A program made the position numbers and the translations under genes. Below, piece by piece: positions 41,491-50,648 of a stretch of DNA of 64,000 nt. Position 1 is the first letter of the stretch; every line of letters begins with the position of its first letter. The stretch is from CAYPTB01 sp964413535 (GTDB taxonomy: Bacteria > Planctomycetota > UBA1135 > GCA-002686595): positions 103,241 through 167,240 of the forward strand of contig CAYPTB010000021.1 of NCBI GenBank assembly GCA_964413535.1, in the 5' to 3' direction. Under the pieces are notes generated by a model that was given only the letters and a program-made list of their open reading frames with translations, was not told the DNA's origin and did not search any database.

Positions 41491-42675
41491 TCACAGCAGG
41501 GGTCGCAGCGCCAGGGCGAGCAGGTTCGCGAGGCGGCGGTGGCCCGACGGTCCGAAGTGACAGAAGTCGAAGTAGTCGCCGGGCTCGAGGGCCGCGGCGC
41601 CGTCGACGAGCTCGGCATCCTGCGCAGAGGCCACGGCGCGCAGCACCGCGTGGTAGGCGAAGTCGGGCTCGAGCGGGAGGCCGCCGTGCAACGACGGGAT
41701 GAAGCTCTCGAGCGCGTCGAGCGCGCGCGCTTCCTCGGCGCGACCGAGGGATTCGAGCGCGCGGGCGCGGGCGGAGCGCGCCAGCAGCGCGAACGTCCCG
41801 CGCTCCTCCTCCACCGCGCTGAACACCGACGCGGCCTCCTGCGCCTCGCCGCGCTCGAGGAGCGCGAATCCGCGGGTGAGCTCGCGCGTCTCCGCCGGCG
41901 CGTCGCCCAGCAGCAGGAAGACCGGCTTCGCGCCGTGCGCGCGCACCGCGCGGGCGAAGAGCTCGAGGTGCTCGCGGTAGCGCTCGGGCGAAACGCGCGG
42001 GTGCAGGTCCTGCCGCGCGAGGCCTGGGACCGAGCGCGCCTCCTCCTGATCGTCCGCGCCGGCGAGCTCGCGCACGAGCCCGACGAGGCGCGAGGCCCGC
42101 ACGAGTCGCGCGAGCGGCGCGCGGGCCGACGCCGCGCTCTCCTCCCACGCGAAGCGCGCGTCCTCGGCGCGCCGCACGTAGCGCCGGTCGTTGAAGTTCG
42201 TCGCGAACACGACGATCGAGGGGTCCAGGTCGAGCGCGAGCTTCTCGCACAGTCTCAAGGCCTGGTACGAGGAGTAACCCGGGACGCCCAGGTTGACGAC
42301 GTCGACGACGTCGGGGCCCCCGAGCTCGCGCTCCAGGAGCTCGGCGAAGGTGTCCTCCACGGCGACCCGGTGGCCGAAGGTGCACGAGTCGCCGAGCAGC
42401 ACGACGCGCGGGCGCTTCGCCGACCGCGCGAGCTCGCGCAGGTCCTCCGCTAGCACCCCGTCGGCGCCGAACTCGCGCCACGTGCCGAACACCTTGCCCT
42501 CGTAGAAGGGACGCCGTTCCCAGCCGGTGTCCGGCGTCGCGACGTACCAGTCGTTCGCGGCGAGGGCCGCGAAGCGCGGCAGGCGCGCTACGGCGACACG
42601 CGCGGCGAGCTCGAGCGCGGCGAGGAGCAGGACGGCCACCGAGACCGCGAGCGCGAGCCTGCGCGCGAGCTTCAC
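41491..42675 (-). CDS. SGNH/GDSL-type hydrolase, membrane-anchored
   Basis: 394 residues from GTG. N-terminal hydrophobic anchor (LALAVSVAVLLLAALELAARV), then RVVLLGDSCTFGHRV, the nucleophile block of SGNH hydrolases (Ser in GDS), the Gly/Asn blocks NLGVPGYSSYQ and FATNFNDRRY, and FCHFGPSGHRRLA near the end with the catalytic His. Probably esterase or acyltransferase acting on an exported lipid or glycan. It overlaps the upstream ABC exporter gene by 4 bp, so the exporter and the hydrolase are likely a functional unit. Substrate unknown. Confidence 0.8.
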   Translation of the reverse strand: MKLARRLALAVSVAVLLLAALELAARVAVARLPRFAALAANDWYVATPDTGWERRPFYEGKVFGTWREFGADGVLAEDLRELARSAKRPRVVLLGDSCTFGHRVAVEDTFAELLERELGGPDVVDVVNLGVPGYSSYQALRLCEKLALDLDPSIVVFATNFNDRRYVRRAEDARFAWEESAASARAPLARLVRASRLVGLVRELAGADDQEEARSVPGLARQDLHPRVSPERYREHLELFARAVRAHGAKPVFLLLGDAPAETRELTRGFALLERGEAQEAASVFSAVEEERGTFALLARSARARALESLGRAEEARALDALESFIPSLHGGLPLEPDFAYHAVLRAVASAQDAELVDGAAALEPGDYFDFCHFGPSGHRRLANLLALALRPLL

Positions 42676-44501
42676 GCGCCCTCCGCCGCGCCCTGCGCGG
42701 GGACCTCCTGGTCGCGGTACTGGATCTGGTAGAGGCGCCAGTAGACGCCGCGGCGGCGCAGGAGCTCGTCGTGGCTGCCGACCTCGACCAGTCGGCCGCG
42801 CTGCAGCACGAGGATGCGATCGGTGTCGCGCACGGTCGACAACCGGTGCGCGATGACGAGCGACGTGCGGCCGCGCGTGAGCTCGGAAACGGCCTCCTGC
42901 AGCAGGTGCTCGCTCTCCGAGTCGACGTTCGAGGTAGCCTCGTCGAGCACGAGGATCTCCGGGTCCGTGGCCAGCACGCGCGCGAAGGAGACGAGCTGCT
43001 TCTCCCCCGCCGAGAGGTTCTTGCCGCGCTCGCTCACGCGCTGGCGGTAGCCGTCGGGGAAGCGCCGCGCGAGCTGGTCGAGGTGCAGGCGGTCGGCCGT
43101 CCGCGCCGCGCGCTCCTCGCTGACCTCCGGATGGCCGAGGCGGATGTTGTCGAGGATCGTGCCCTCGAACAGGAACACCTCCTGGGGGACGATGCTCAGG
43201 CGGCGGCGCAGCTCGCGCAGCGGGTAGTCGCGGATGTCGACCCCGTCCACGAGGATCGCGCCGTTCTCGGGCTCGGGCCCGAGCTGGTAGAGACGCGTCA
43301 AGAGCTTCAGGACGGTCGTCTTGCCCGCCCCCGTGTCCCCCACGATGGCGACGCGCTCCCCGGGGGCCAGCGCGAAGGACACGTCGGAGAGCGCGCGCTC
43401 GCCGCGGCCGTAGCCGAAGGTCACGTTTCGGAACTCGATCTCGCCGCGCGTCGGGCCGAGGACGGCCGGGTGCTCGGGCTCGGGGACGACGTCGTCCTCG
43501 TCCATGAGCTGGAAGATCTTGCGCGACGCGGTCATCGCGCTCTGCATGACCGTGTACTTCTGCGAGAGGTCGGACAGCGGCCGGAAGAACTTCTGCATGT
43601 AGTCCACGAACAAGAACAGCGCGCCCAGCGTGAGCCCCCCTCCGAGCGCGCCCGCGCCCAGAGAGTCCGCGACGATCGCGCCGCCGTACCACAGGATCAA
43701 GGCGGTCGTGAACGAGCCCAGCATCTCGACCGCCGCCGAGAGCGTCGACTCCCAGAATACGGCGTCGAGCTGCGAGTCGCGCACGCCGCGGTTGATCGGC
43801 TCGAACTCCGAGCGCGCCAGCGCCTCGCGGCGGAAGAGCTGGACGAGCGGCATGCCGTTCGTGTGCTCGTGCAGGAAGCCGTTCATCTGCGAGAGCTTCG
43901 CGCGCAGCGTCTCGTAGGCGCGCCGCACGCGCACGCTCACGAAGCTCGTGACGCCCAGGAGGAGGGGAACGACGATCAGACTGACGAGCGTGAGCTTCCA
44001 GTTCGTCGCGAAGAGGATCGCGAGCGTCGCGCCGAGGAACACGACGTCGCCGAGGATCGTCACGACGCCCGAGGAGAAGAGCTCGTTCAGCGCCTCGACG
44101 TCGGTCGTCACGCGCCCCACCAAGGTCCCGGTCTTGCTCCGGTCGTAGAAGCGCATCGACAGCCGCTGCATGTGCCCGAACAGCGCCACGCGCAGGTCGA
44201 AGAGCGCGTTCTGGCCCGCCTTCTCGACCACGTACATGTGCCAGCGCCGCAGGTAGAACTCGACGACGCTGACGGCCGTGAACGCCGCCATGAGCAGCGC
44301 GAAGCCGTCCATGCGGCGCGGCGTGATGTTCTCGTCGATCGCGATCTTCACGAACAGCGTGGTCGCCAGACGAGCGGCCGACGTGCACAGGAGCAGCAAC
44401 AGGCCCGTGTAGACCAGCCCGCGGTGCGGAACGACGTACTTCCACAGCCGGCGCAGCATGCGCAGATCGACGACGCCGCCGCTCGGCTCGTCGCTCTTCA
44501 C
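42672..44501 (-). CDS. ABC exporter subunit with canonical ATP site (MdlB/YheH-like)
   Basis: 609 residues from GTG. Six transmembrane helices (about 20-330), then a nucleotide-binding domain with Walker A GDTGAGKTT, signature LSAGEKQ and ILVLDEATSNVD, where Glu is the catalytic base. The D-loop and switch His (VIAHRLSTV) are standard. Together with the upstream 630-residue subunit it forms a heterodimeric type IV exporter of the MdlAB/YheHI kind. Coupled by 4 bp both to that subunit and to the SGNH hydrolase. Confidence 0.9.
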   Translation of the reverse strand: MKSDEPSGGVVDLRMLRRLWKYVVPHRGLVYTGLLLLLCTSAARLATTLFVKIAIDENITPRRMDGFALLMAAFTAVSVVEFYLRRWHMYVVEKAGQNALFDLRVALFGHMQRLSMRFYDRSKTGTLVGRVTTDVEALNELFSSGVVTILGDVVFLGATLAILFATNWKLTLVSLIVVPLLLGVTSFVSVRVRRAYETLRAKLSQMNGFLHEHTNGMPLVQLFRREALARSEFEPINRGVRDSQLDAVFWESTLSAAVEMLGSFTTALILWYGGAIVADSLGAGALGGGLTLGALFLFVDYMQKFFRPLSDLSQKYTVMQSAMTASRKIFQLMDEDDVVPEPEHPAVLGPTRGEIEFRNVTFGYGRGERALSDVSFALAPGERVAIVGDTGAGKTTVLKLLTRLYQLGPEPENGAILVDGVDIRDYPLRELRRRLSIVPQEVFLFEGTILDNIRLGHPEVSEERAARTADRLHLDQLARRFPDGYRQRVSERGKNLSAGEKQLVSFARVLATDPEILVLDEATSNVDSESEHLLQEAVSELTRGRTSLVIAHRLSTVRDTDRILVLQRGRLVEVGSHDELLRRRGVYWRLYQIQYRDQEVPAQGAAEGA

Positions 44502-46390
44502 GCGTCTCCCCCGCGGCCGTTGGTCGGTTCGATCGAGCTCCCGTTCCCCGCTCCACCGGCCGCGCTGCGCGCCTGCTCGCGCCACAGGCGCGCGTAGATG
44601 CCGCCGCGGGCGAGCAAGGCCGCGTGATCGCCCTGCTCCGCGATGCGCCCCTCCTTCAAGACGAGGATCGAGTCGGCGTGCTGCAGCGTCGTGAGCCGGT
44701 GCGCCGCGATGATCGTGCTGCGCCCGCGCATCCCCCCCTGCACCATCGGGGCGAGGCGCTCCATGATCTCGTCCGCCGTCCCGGCGTCGACGGCGGAGAG
44801 CGTGTCGTCGAGCAGCAGCAGCTCCGGCTCGAGCAGCATGACGCGCGCGAGCGCCGTGCGCTGGCGCTGGCCGCCGGAGAGGTTCACACCGCGCTCGCCG
44901 AGCAGGGTGTCGAGGCCGTCGGGGAGCTGATCGAGATCCTTCGAGAGCCGCGCGTCGTCGACGGCCGCCTCGATCTCCTCGCGCGACGCTCCGGGACGGC
45001 CGAGCGAGACGTTCTCGGCGAGCGAACGGCTGAAGAGGAAGGTCTCCTGCGGGACGTAGCCCACGCGCGCGCGCACGTCGGCCAGGCGCAGGTCGACGAG
45101 ATCGACGCCGGAGAAGCTCACGTGGCCGCGCTCGACCTCGAGCTCGCGCGCGAGGACGCGCAGGAGCGTCGTCTTGCCCGCGCCGGTGTGCCCGACGATC
45201 CCGAGCGTCCGACCCGCCGGCAGGTCGAACGAGACGTCCGAGAGCACCGTGCGGACGCCGCGCGCGGCCGGTTCCGCGCGGCTCGCGGCGCCGGCCCAGG
45301 CGCCCTCGGTCGTGTCCGAGAGCTCGGGCGGCGCGTAGCTCACGGACAGACCGCGCACGCGCAGGTCCCCGAGCGGCTCGGGCGCGGGAAGAGGCTGCGG
45401 CGGGTCTTCGATCGAGGCCTTGGTCTCCACCAGCTCGCGGATGCGTCCCAGTGCGGCGGCGCCGCCCTGCAGCGAGCTGATGACGAACCCCAGCACGCCG
45501 GTCGGCGCCGCCATCATCTGCAGGTAGAAGATCGTGGCCACGAAGTCGCCCAGCGTGAGCTCGCCGCGCGCGACCATCGGCCCACCGACCCACAGGACGA
45601 GGATCGTGCCGAGCGACGCGAGGCCCATCATCAGCGGCGCGAGCGTCGCGCGCGCCCAGGTGACCTCGAGGTTGAGCGCGCGGTACTCCGCGCAGCGCTC
45701 CGTGAAACGCATGAGGTCGAAGTCCTCGAGCGTCATGGTCTGGATGACCATGTGGCCCTGCAGGCTCTCGTCGACCTTCGAGCTGATCGCCGCGAGCTTC
45801 GCCTGGGACTCGCGCGAGCCCTGCTGGATGCGTCCGGCGAGCCGCCGCGCCGCCCACACGAAGAGCGGGAAGGGCAGGATGCCGATCACGAGCAGGACCG
45901 GGCTGACCGACAGCATCATCGCCGCGCAGAAGGCGTACATGACCGCCGTCTCGGCCAGGTACATGTACACGGGCCCCACGAGCCCCTGGACGTTGCGCAC
46001 GTCGTTGACGGCGCGCGAGAGGATCTCGCCCGTCTTGTTGCGCACGTAGAAGGACGGCGAGAGCCGGAGCAGCACGTCGAACACGTCCCGGCGCAGGTCG
46101 TGCACGACGCGCCGGCTCCCGCCGAGGATCAGGAGCCGGCTCCAGGTGCGCACGAGGGCTCCCACGACGGCGACGAGCACGATCACGAGCGCTCCGCGCG
46201 CCACGAGCGCGCTCACGCGCGCGACGCCGAGTTCCGACTCGCTCGACCGGCGCAGGACGTCGATCGAGTCGCCGAGCAGGTAGGGCACGAGTACGCGCAG
46301 GAACACGGCCGCCACGACCGCGACCGCTCCCACGCAGAGCGTCCGGCGATAGCGCCGCAGGTAGGGCGTGAGGAGACGGAGCTCGCGCAT
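44498..46390 (-). CDS. ABC exporter subunit with degenerate catalytic Glu (MdlA/YheI-like)
   Basis: 630 residues. Six transmembrane helices, then Walker A GHTGAGKTT, signature LSGGQRQRTALARV and LLLLDDTLSAVD, in which Asp replaces the catalytic Glu. This is the normal asymmetry of heterodimeric exporters such as TM287/288, with only one hydrolytic site completed by the partner. An Ala-rich insertion between the membrane part and the NBD is slightly longer than usual. Drug or lipid export is the family role; the substrate here is not known. Confidence 0.9.
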   Translation of the reverse strand: MRELRLLTPYLRRYRRTLCVGAVAVVAAVFLRVLVPYLLGDSIDVLRRSSESELGVARVSALVARGALVIVLVAVVGALVRTWSRLLILGGSRRVVHDLRRDVFDVLLRLSPSFYVRNKTGEILSRAVNDVRNVQGLVGPVYMYLAETAVMYAFCAAMMLSVSPVLLVIGILPFPLFVWAARRLAGRIQQGSRESQAKLAAISSKVDESLQGHMVIQTMTLEDFDLMRFTERCAEYRALNLEVTWARATLAPLMMGLASLGTILVLWVGGPMVARGELTLGDFVATIFYLQMMAAPTGVLGFVISSLQGGAAALGRIRELVETKASIEDPPQPLPAPEPLGDLRVRGLSVSYAPPELSDTTEGAWAGAASRAEPAARGVRTVLSDVSFDLPAGRTLGIVGHTGAGKTTLLRVLARELEVERGHVSFSGVDLVDLRLADVRARVGYVPQETFLFSRSLAENVSLGRPGASREEIEAAVDDARLSKDLDQLPDGLDTLLGERGVNLSGGQRQRTALARVMLLEPELLLLDDTLSAVDAGTADEIMERLAPMVQGGMRGRSTIIAAHRLTTLQHADSILVLKEGRIAEQGDHAALLARGGIYARLWREQARSAAGGAGNGSSIEPTNGRGGDA

Positions 46391-46436
46391 CGCGTCGTGC
46401 CCTAGCCGCGTCCGGGTGCCGTGCGACGCGCCGCTC

Positions 46437-47735
46437 TCACGGCTCGATGCGGTAGATCGTGCGCGGGAACGGGATGCACTCGCGCACGTGCTCGACGCCG
46501 GCGATCCAGCCCACCGTGCGCTCGAGTCCGATGCCGAAGCCCGCGTGGGGAACGCTCCCGTAGCGTCGCAGGTCGAGGTACCACTCGAACGGCTCGGGCG
46601 GCAAACCGTGCTCCGCGATGCGCTCCTCGAGGGCGCCGAGGTCGTCCTCGCGCTGGCTCCCGCCGATGATCTCGCCCACGCCCTCCGGCCCGAGCACGTC
46701 GACGCACAGCGCCTTCGTCGGGTCCGCCGGGTCGCGCTTCATGTAGAAGGCCTTCACCTCGGCCGGATAGCGCGTGACCATCACGGGGCGGTCGTAGCGG
46801 TTGGACAGGATCGTCTCGTCCGGCGCGCCGAAGTCGTCGCCGTAGCGAAACTCCGATTCCGGGTGCTCGGCCAGGATCGCGGCCGCTTCGTCGTAGGTGA
46901 GGCGCGGGAAGGGCGCCTCGATCGCCTCGAGCTTCGCGAGGTCGCGCTCGAGCGTCACGAGCTCGCTCCGGCGCCGCTCCAGCACCTGGCGCACGACGTA
47001 CACGAGCATGTCCTCGGCCAGCACTTGGATGTCCTCGAGCGTCGCGTAGGCGACCTCCGGCTCGAGCATCCAGAACTCCGTCAGGTGCCGGCGCGTCTTC
47101 GACTTCTCCGCGCGAAAAGTCGGCCCGAAGCAGTAGACCTTGCCGAGCGCCATGGCCGCCGCTTCGGCGTAGAGCTGTCCCGACTGCGTGAGGAACGCCT
47201 TGCGGTCGAAGTAGTCGACCGAGAACAGGGTCGACGTCCCCTCGCACGCGTTCGGCGTGAAGACCGGCGAGTCGATGCACACGAAGTCGCGTTCGTCCAG
47301 GAAACGCCGCATGGCCGTGATCACGGCGTCGCGCACGCGCATCACGGCCCACTGCTTCTTCGAGCGCAGCCACAGGTGACGCCGCTCGAGCAGGAAGTCG
47401 GCGCCGTGCTCCTTGGGCGTGATCGGGAAGCCCTCGACTTTCTGGTGGACGGCGCCGTCGGTCACCGAGAGCTCGAAGCCGCCCGGCGCGCGCTCGTCCG
47501 CGCGCACTTCGCCGCTGAGCGAGAGACTCGATTCCTGGCCGGCCGCTCCCACCGCGTCGAACAGCTCCGCCGGCACCGCTTTGGCGAAGAGCACGCACTG
47601 GCACATGCCCGAGCCGTCGCGCAGTTGCACGAAGTGCAGCTTGCCCTTCGAGCTCTTGTGGTAGATCCAGCCGCGCAGCGTGACCGTCCGGCCCACGTGC
47701 TCCGACAGGTGTTCGACGGTCGTGATCGTGCCCAT
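46437..47735 (-). CDS. asnS: Asparagine--tRNA ligase
   Basis: 432 residues. OB-fold anticodon domain at the N-terminus (VTLRGWIYHKSSKGKLHFVQLRDGS), then class II synthetase motif 2 (FRAEKSKTRRHLTEFWMLEPE, shown in part) and motif 3 (GFGIGLERTVGW). The motif-2 region and the sequence around PVFTPNACEGTSTLF are characteristic of AsnRS rather than AspRS. Normal length. Separate enzyme means the cell does not rely solely on the tRNA-dependent amidotransferase route. It lies in a leftward run with the ABC exporter. Confidence 0.95.
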   Translation of the reverse strand: MGTITTVEHLSEHVGRTVTLRGWIYHKSSKGKLHFVQLRDGSGMCQCVLFAKAVPAELFDAVGAAGQESSLSLSGEVRADERAPGGFELSVTDGAVHQKVEGFPITPKEHGADFLLERRHLWLRSKKQWAVMRVRDAVITAMRRFLDERDFVCIDSPVFTPNACEGTSTLFSVDYFDRKAFLTQSGQLYAEAAAMALGKVYCFGPTFRAEKSKTRRHLTEFWMLEPEVAYATLEDIQVLAEDMLVYVVRQVLERRRSELVTLERDLAKLEAIEAPFPRLTYDEAAAILAEHPESEFRYGDDFGAPDETILSNRYDRPVMVTRYPAEVKAFYMKRDPADPTKALCVDVLGPEGVGEIIGGSQREDDLGALEERIAEHGLPPEPFEWYLDLRRYGSVPHAGFGIGLERTVGWIAGVEHVRECIPFPRTIYRIEP

Positions 47736-47751
47736 GGTGAGCGCGCCGGGG

Positions 47752-48336
47752 TCAGGGGAAGATCGAGTAGGCGGGGGAGAGCTCGACGTCCGCGAGCGCG
47801 CCGGCGCGCACGGACACGCGCCCCTTGTGCAGCACGCCTTGACGGTGGGCTTCGATCAGCACCTCCCCGCCTTCCTCGCCCAGGCGCCGGAGGTCCTCGT
47901 GCGAGCTCACGACCTGCACGCGCTCGTAGCCCAGGGCGAGCAGGCGGTTCACCACGCGCTCCCCCAGGCTCGGTCCCGACTCGACGCCGTTCGGCGCGCC
48001 GTTGCGCGGCCGCTCGACCTCCTGCGCGGCTTTCTCCAGCGCCCGCAGGAGCACGTCCTCGGTGCGCTTCTGCGCGTCGCGGATGTCGACCACGACGTGC
48101 TCCAGCCGGCGCAGGTCGATGTCGTGGCGGTCGGAGACGAGCTTGCGCACGAGGGTCTTGAGCTCGTCGAGGACGTCGAGCCGGCGCCCGAGCCGCTCGA
48201 GACCGCCCGCGTGGGCGACGAGCATCCAAGCGGCGAGCGCCGTGGCCGAGAGGAGCAAGAGTCCCAGCACGACCACCCAGGGCAGCGCCGCCACGAGCCA
48301 GGCGGACACGGCGGGACTGTCGGCGGCGGATTCCAT
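47752..48336 (-). CDS. Membrane-anchored protein of unknown function
   Basis: 194 residues from ATG at 48336 (an ATG at 48390 adds an Arg-rich leader unlike a real N-terminus). One transmembrane helix near 17-40 (VVLGLLLLSATALAAWMLV), a coiled-coil segment to about 120, and a C-terminal alpha/beta module (YERVQVVSSHEDLRRL, VLHKGRVSVRAGALADVEL). It precedes asnS by 16 bp and probably shares its transcript. No family recognised. Confidence 0.7.
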   Translation of the reverse strand: MESAADSPAVSAWLVAALPWVVVLGLLLLSATALAAWMLVAHAGGLERLGRRLDVLDELKTLVRKLVSDRHDIDLRRLEHVVVDIRDAQKRTEDVLLRALEKAAQEVERPRNGAPNGVESGPSLGERVVNRLLALGYERVQVVSSHEDLRRLGEEGGEVLIEAHRQGVLHKGRVSVRAGALADVELSPAYSIFP

Positions 48337-48482
48337 GGCTGGCCTGGCGTTTCGGGCCCGCGCGCGGACCCGAGCTGGGCAGCATAGCATCGCGGCCCGT
48401 CCATCGAAGCTCGGCCTGCGCGCGGAAGTCGGGTCGACGCCGACGCTTGCAGCGCGGAACCGCGGACCTAGAGTGGCGCGCC

Positions 48483-50624
48483 ATGGCGCTCTTCGCGCGG
48501 ATCGCCCTCGCCGCCCTGCTCGTGGCCGGCATGTTCTTCCTCCCCCGGGCGGACCCCCACCGGCTCGCGGCGCGCCAGGCGCACGAGCTCTTCGAGCAGA
48601 AGGAGAAGGGGGAGGACGCGCTGTACGGCAAGCGGGCCGACGGAACGCCCCGCACGTTCGGAGAGCTTGTCCTCGACGGTCCGCACGCGTACGAGCGGAC
48701 GGGCGACACGCTCAAGTTCGCCCTCGCCGGCGCGCGCATGGAAGGCGTGGACATCGCCGACCTCGCGCACCTCAACCTGCGCCGCTCCATCGTCCAAGGT
48801 CTGCGCACCGCGGCCGCGGGTCTCGACGCCGCCGAAGGCGGCCACGGCTACTCCTTGATCGTGCCGGGCCAGGACACGCCGGTCACGCGCGGCGCGTCGT
48901 TCCTGGCGCGCATCGCCGACGATGCGCTGCACCTCACCTACACCCCGCTCGAGGGCGAGAGCGTGAGCGTGTCCAAGGCGTGGCGTCCGCCCGATCGCTT
49001 CTCGCTCGCGCCGCCGCTGGTCGCGATCGCGCTCGCGATCGTGTTCCGCCGGCCGCTGCTCGCGCTCTTCTGCGGCATCCTGGCCGGCGCGTTCGTGGTC
49101 GAGTTGCGGCGCGGGGCGAGCGTCGCCGCGAGCGCGGGCGTCGGGCTCCTCGAGGTCTTCCGCACCTACCTCTGGGACCAGCTCGTCAAAACCGACCGGA
49201 TCATGATCATCGCGTTCGTGGTGTTCATGCTGGCAATGGTCGGCGTCATCACGAAGAACGGCGGGATCCGCGGGTTCATGGACCGCATCGCGCGGCTCGC
49301 CAGCAACGCGCGCAACTCGCAGGTCGCGGCCTACCTGATGGGGCTCGCCGTGTTCTTCGACGACTACGCGAACTGCATCCTCGTCGGCTCCACGATGCGG
49401 CCCCTGACCGACAAGTTCCGCGTGTCGCGCGAGAAGCTCGCGTACATCGTCGACAGCACGGCCGCGCCGGTGGCCGGCATCTCGATCTTCAGCACCTGGA
49501 TCGCCTTCGAGGTGTCGACCTTCAGCGCCCAGCTCCCGGCGGCGGGTCTGCTCGCCTCGGACGGCTACGCGGTGTTCCTGCAGACCTTGCCCTATCGCTT
49601 CTACTGCATCTTCTCCCTCGTCCTGCTCGCTCTGCTCGTGTTCAGCGGCCGCGACTTCGGCCCCATGCTCGCCGCCGAACGCCGCGCGCGCCGCGGGGAG
49701 CTCGTGCGGGCCGGCGGACGGCCGATGGTGTCCGCGCGGGCCACGGAGATGGAAGCGGCGACCGGCGTCGTGCCGCGCGCGCGCAACGCGCTCCTGCCCG
49801 TTCTACTCTTCGTCGGCGTGACGCTGTTCGAGATCGCGCGCGGCGGGGACGCGTTCGCCAAGGGCTCCGCGCTCTTCAGCATCGAGGGCGTCACGCAGGT
49901 CCTCCAGGACGGCAGCGGAAGCCTGCCGCTCATGATCGGATCGGCAGCGGGCCTCGGGCTCGCGGTGCTCCTGTCCGTGCAAGCCGGCCTGCGCGGTGAG
50001 ATCGCGCGTGCAGCCTGGACCACGCTGCGGTCGATGGGTATCGCCATCGCGATCCTGTACCTCGCGTGGATGATCGGCGCCGTGTGCCAGGACGAGCTGG
50101 GAACGGGCCCTTACCTGGCCGAGCTGATCAGCGAGGAGCTCCAGCCGGTCGCGGTGCTGCCCATGGCGCTGTTCGTGCTGTCGGGCGTGATCGCCTTCGC
50201 GACGGGCTCGTCGTGGAGCACGATGAGCATCCTGCTCCCGCTGGTCGTGAGCATCGCCTTCTCGATGGGCGAAAGCGTTCCCTACCTGGGCGGAATGGGA
50301 ATGCTGATCCTGTCGATCGGCGCCGTGCTGGAGGGCGCGATCTTCGGCGACCACTGCTCGCCGATCTCCGACACGACGGTCATGTCCTCCATCGCGTCGG
50401 CGTCCGACCACATCGACCACGTCCACACGCAGGCTCCGTACGCCGTGCTGTCCATGGTGGTCGCCATGACCGCGGGCTACTTCCCGTGCGCGTTCATCGA
50501 GGGCTATCGGCCCTGGCACGCGTGGATCGTCGGGGTCACGCTGCTCGTCCTGGTACTCGTCCTGCGCGGCCGTCGCGCGGACGCCGCGAGCGGAATCGAG
50601 GCCGAAGGGGCAGCTTCGGGCTGA
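48483..50624 (+). CDS. NhaC-family Na+/H+ antiporter with extra N-terminal domain
   Basis: 713 residues from ATG. A signal-like helix (LALLVAGMFFL type) is followed by about 150 residues predicted to be periplasmic. Then come about 12 transmembrane helices of the NhaC/YfiS family, including GLAVFFDDYANCILVGSTMRP and FATGSSWSTMSILLPL with the conserved polar Asp, Ser and Thr residues, and IFGDHCSPISDTT. The inserted N-terminal domain is not part of the standard antiporter. It probably exchanges Na+ for H+; malate/lactate-type exchangers share the fold. Confidence 0.85.
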   Translation: MALFARIALAALLVAGMFFLPRADPHRLAARQAHELFEQKEKGEDALYGKRADGTPRTFGELVLDGPHAYERTGDTLKFALAGARMEGVDIADLAHLNLRRSIVQGLRTAAAGLDAAEGGHGYSLIVPGQDTPVTRGASFLARIADDALHLTYTPLEGESVSVSKAWRPPDRFSLAPPLVAIALAIVFRRPLLALFCGILAGAFVVELRRGASVAASAGVGLLEVFRTYLWDQLVKTDRIMIIAFVVFMLAMVGVITKNGGIRGFMDRIARLASNARNSQVAAYLMGLAVFFDDYANCILVGSTMRPLTDKFRVSREKLAYIVDSTAAPVAGISIFSTWIAFEVSTFSAQLPAAGLLASDGYAVFLQTLPYRFYCIFSLVLLALLVFSGRDFGPMLAAERRARRGELVRAGGRPMVSARATEMEAATGVVPRARNALLPVLLFVGVTLFEIARGGDAFAKGSALFSIEGVTQVLQDGSGSLPLMIGSAAGLGLAVLLSVQAGLRGEIARAAWTTLRSMGIAIAILYLAWMIGAVCQDELGTGPYLAELISEELQPVAVLPMALFVLSGVIAFATGSSWSTMSILLPLVVSIAFSMGESVPYLGGMGMLILSIGAVLEGAIFGDHCSPISDTTVMSSIASASDHIDHVHTQAPYAVLSMVVAMTAGYFPCAFIEGYRPWHAWIVGVTLLVLVLVLRGRRADAASGIEAEGAASG

Positions 50625-50648
50625 CCGAGCTTGGCGAAGAGCTCCTCC

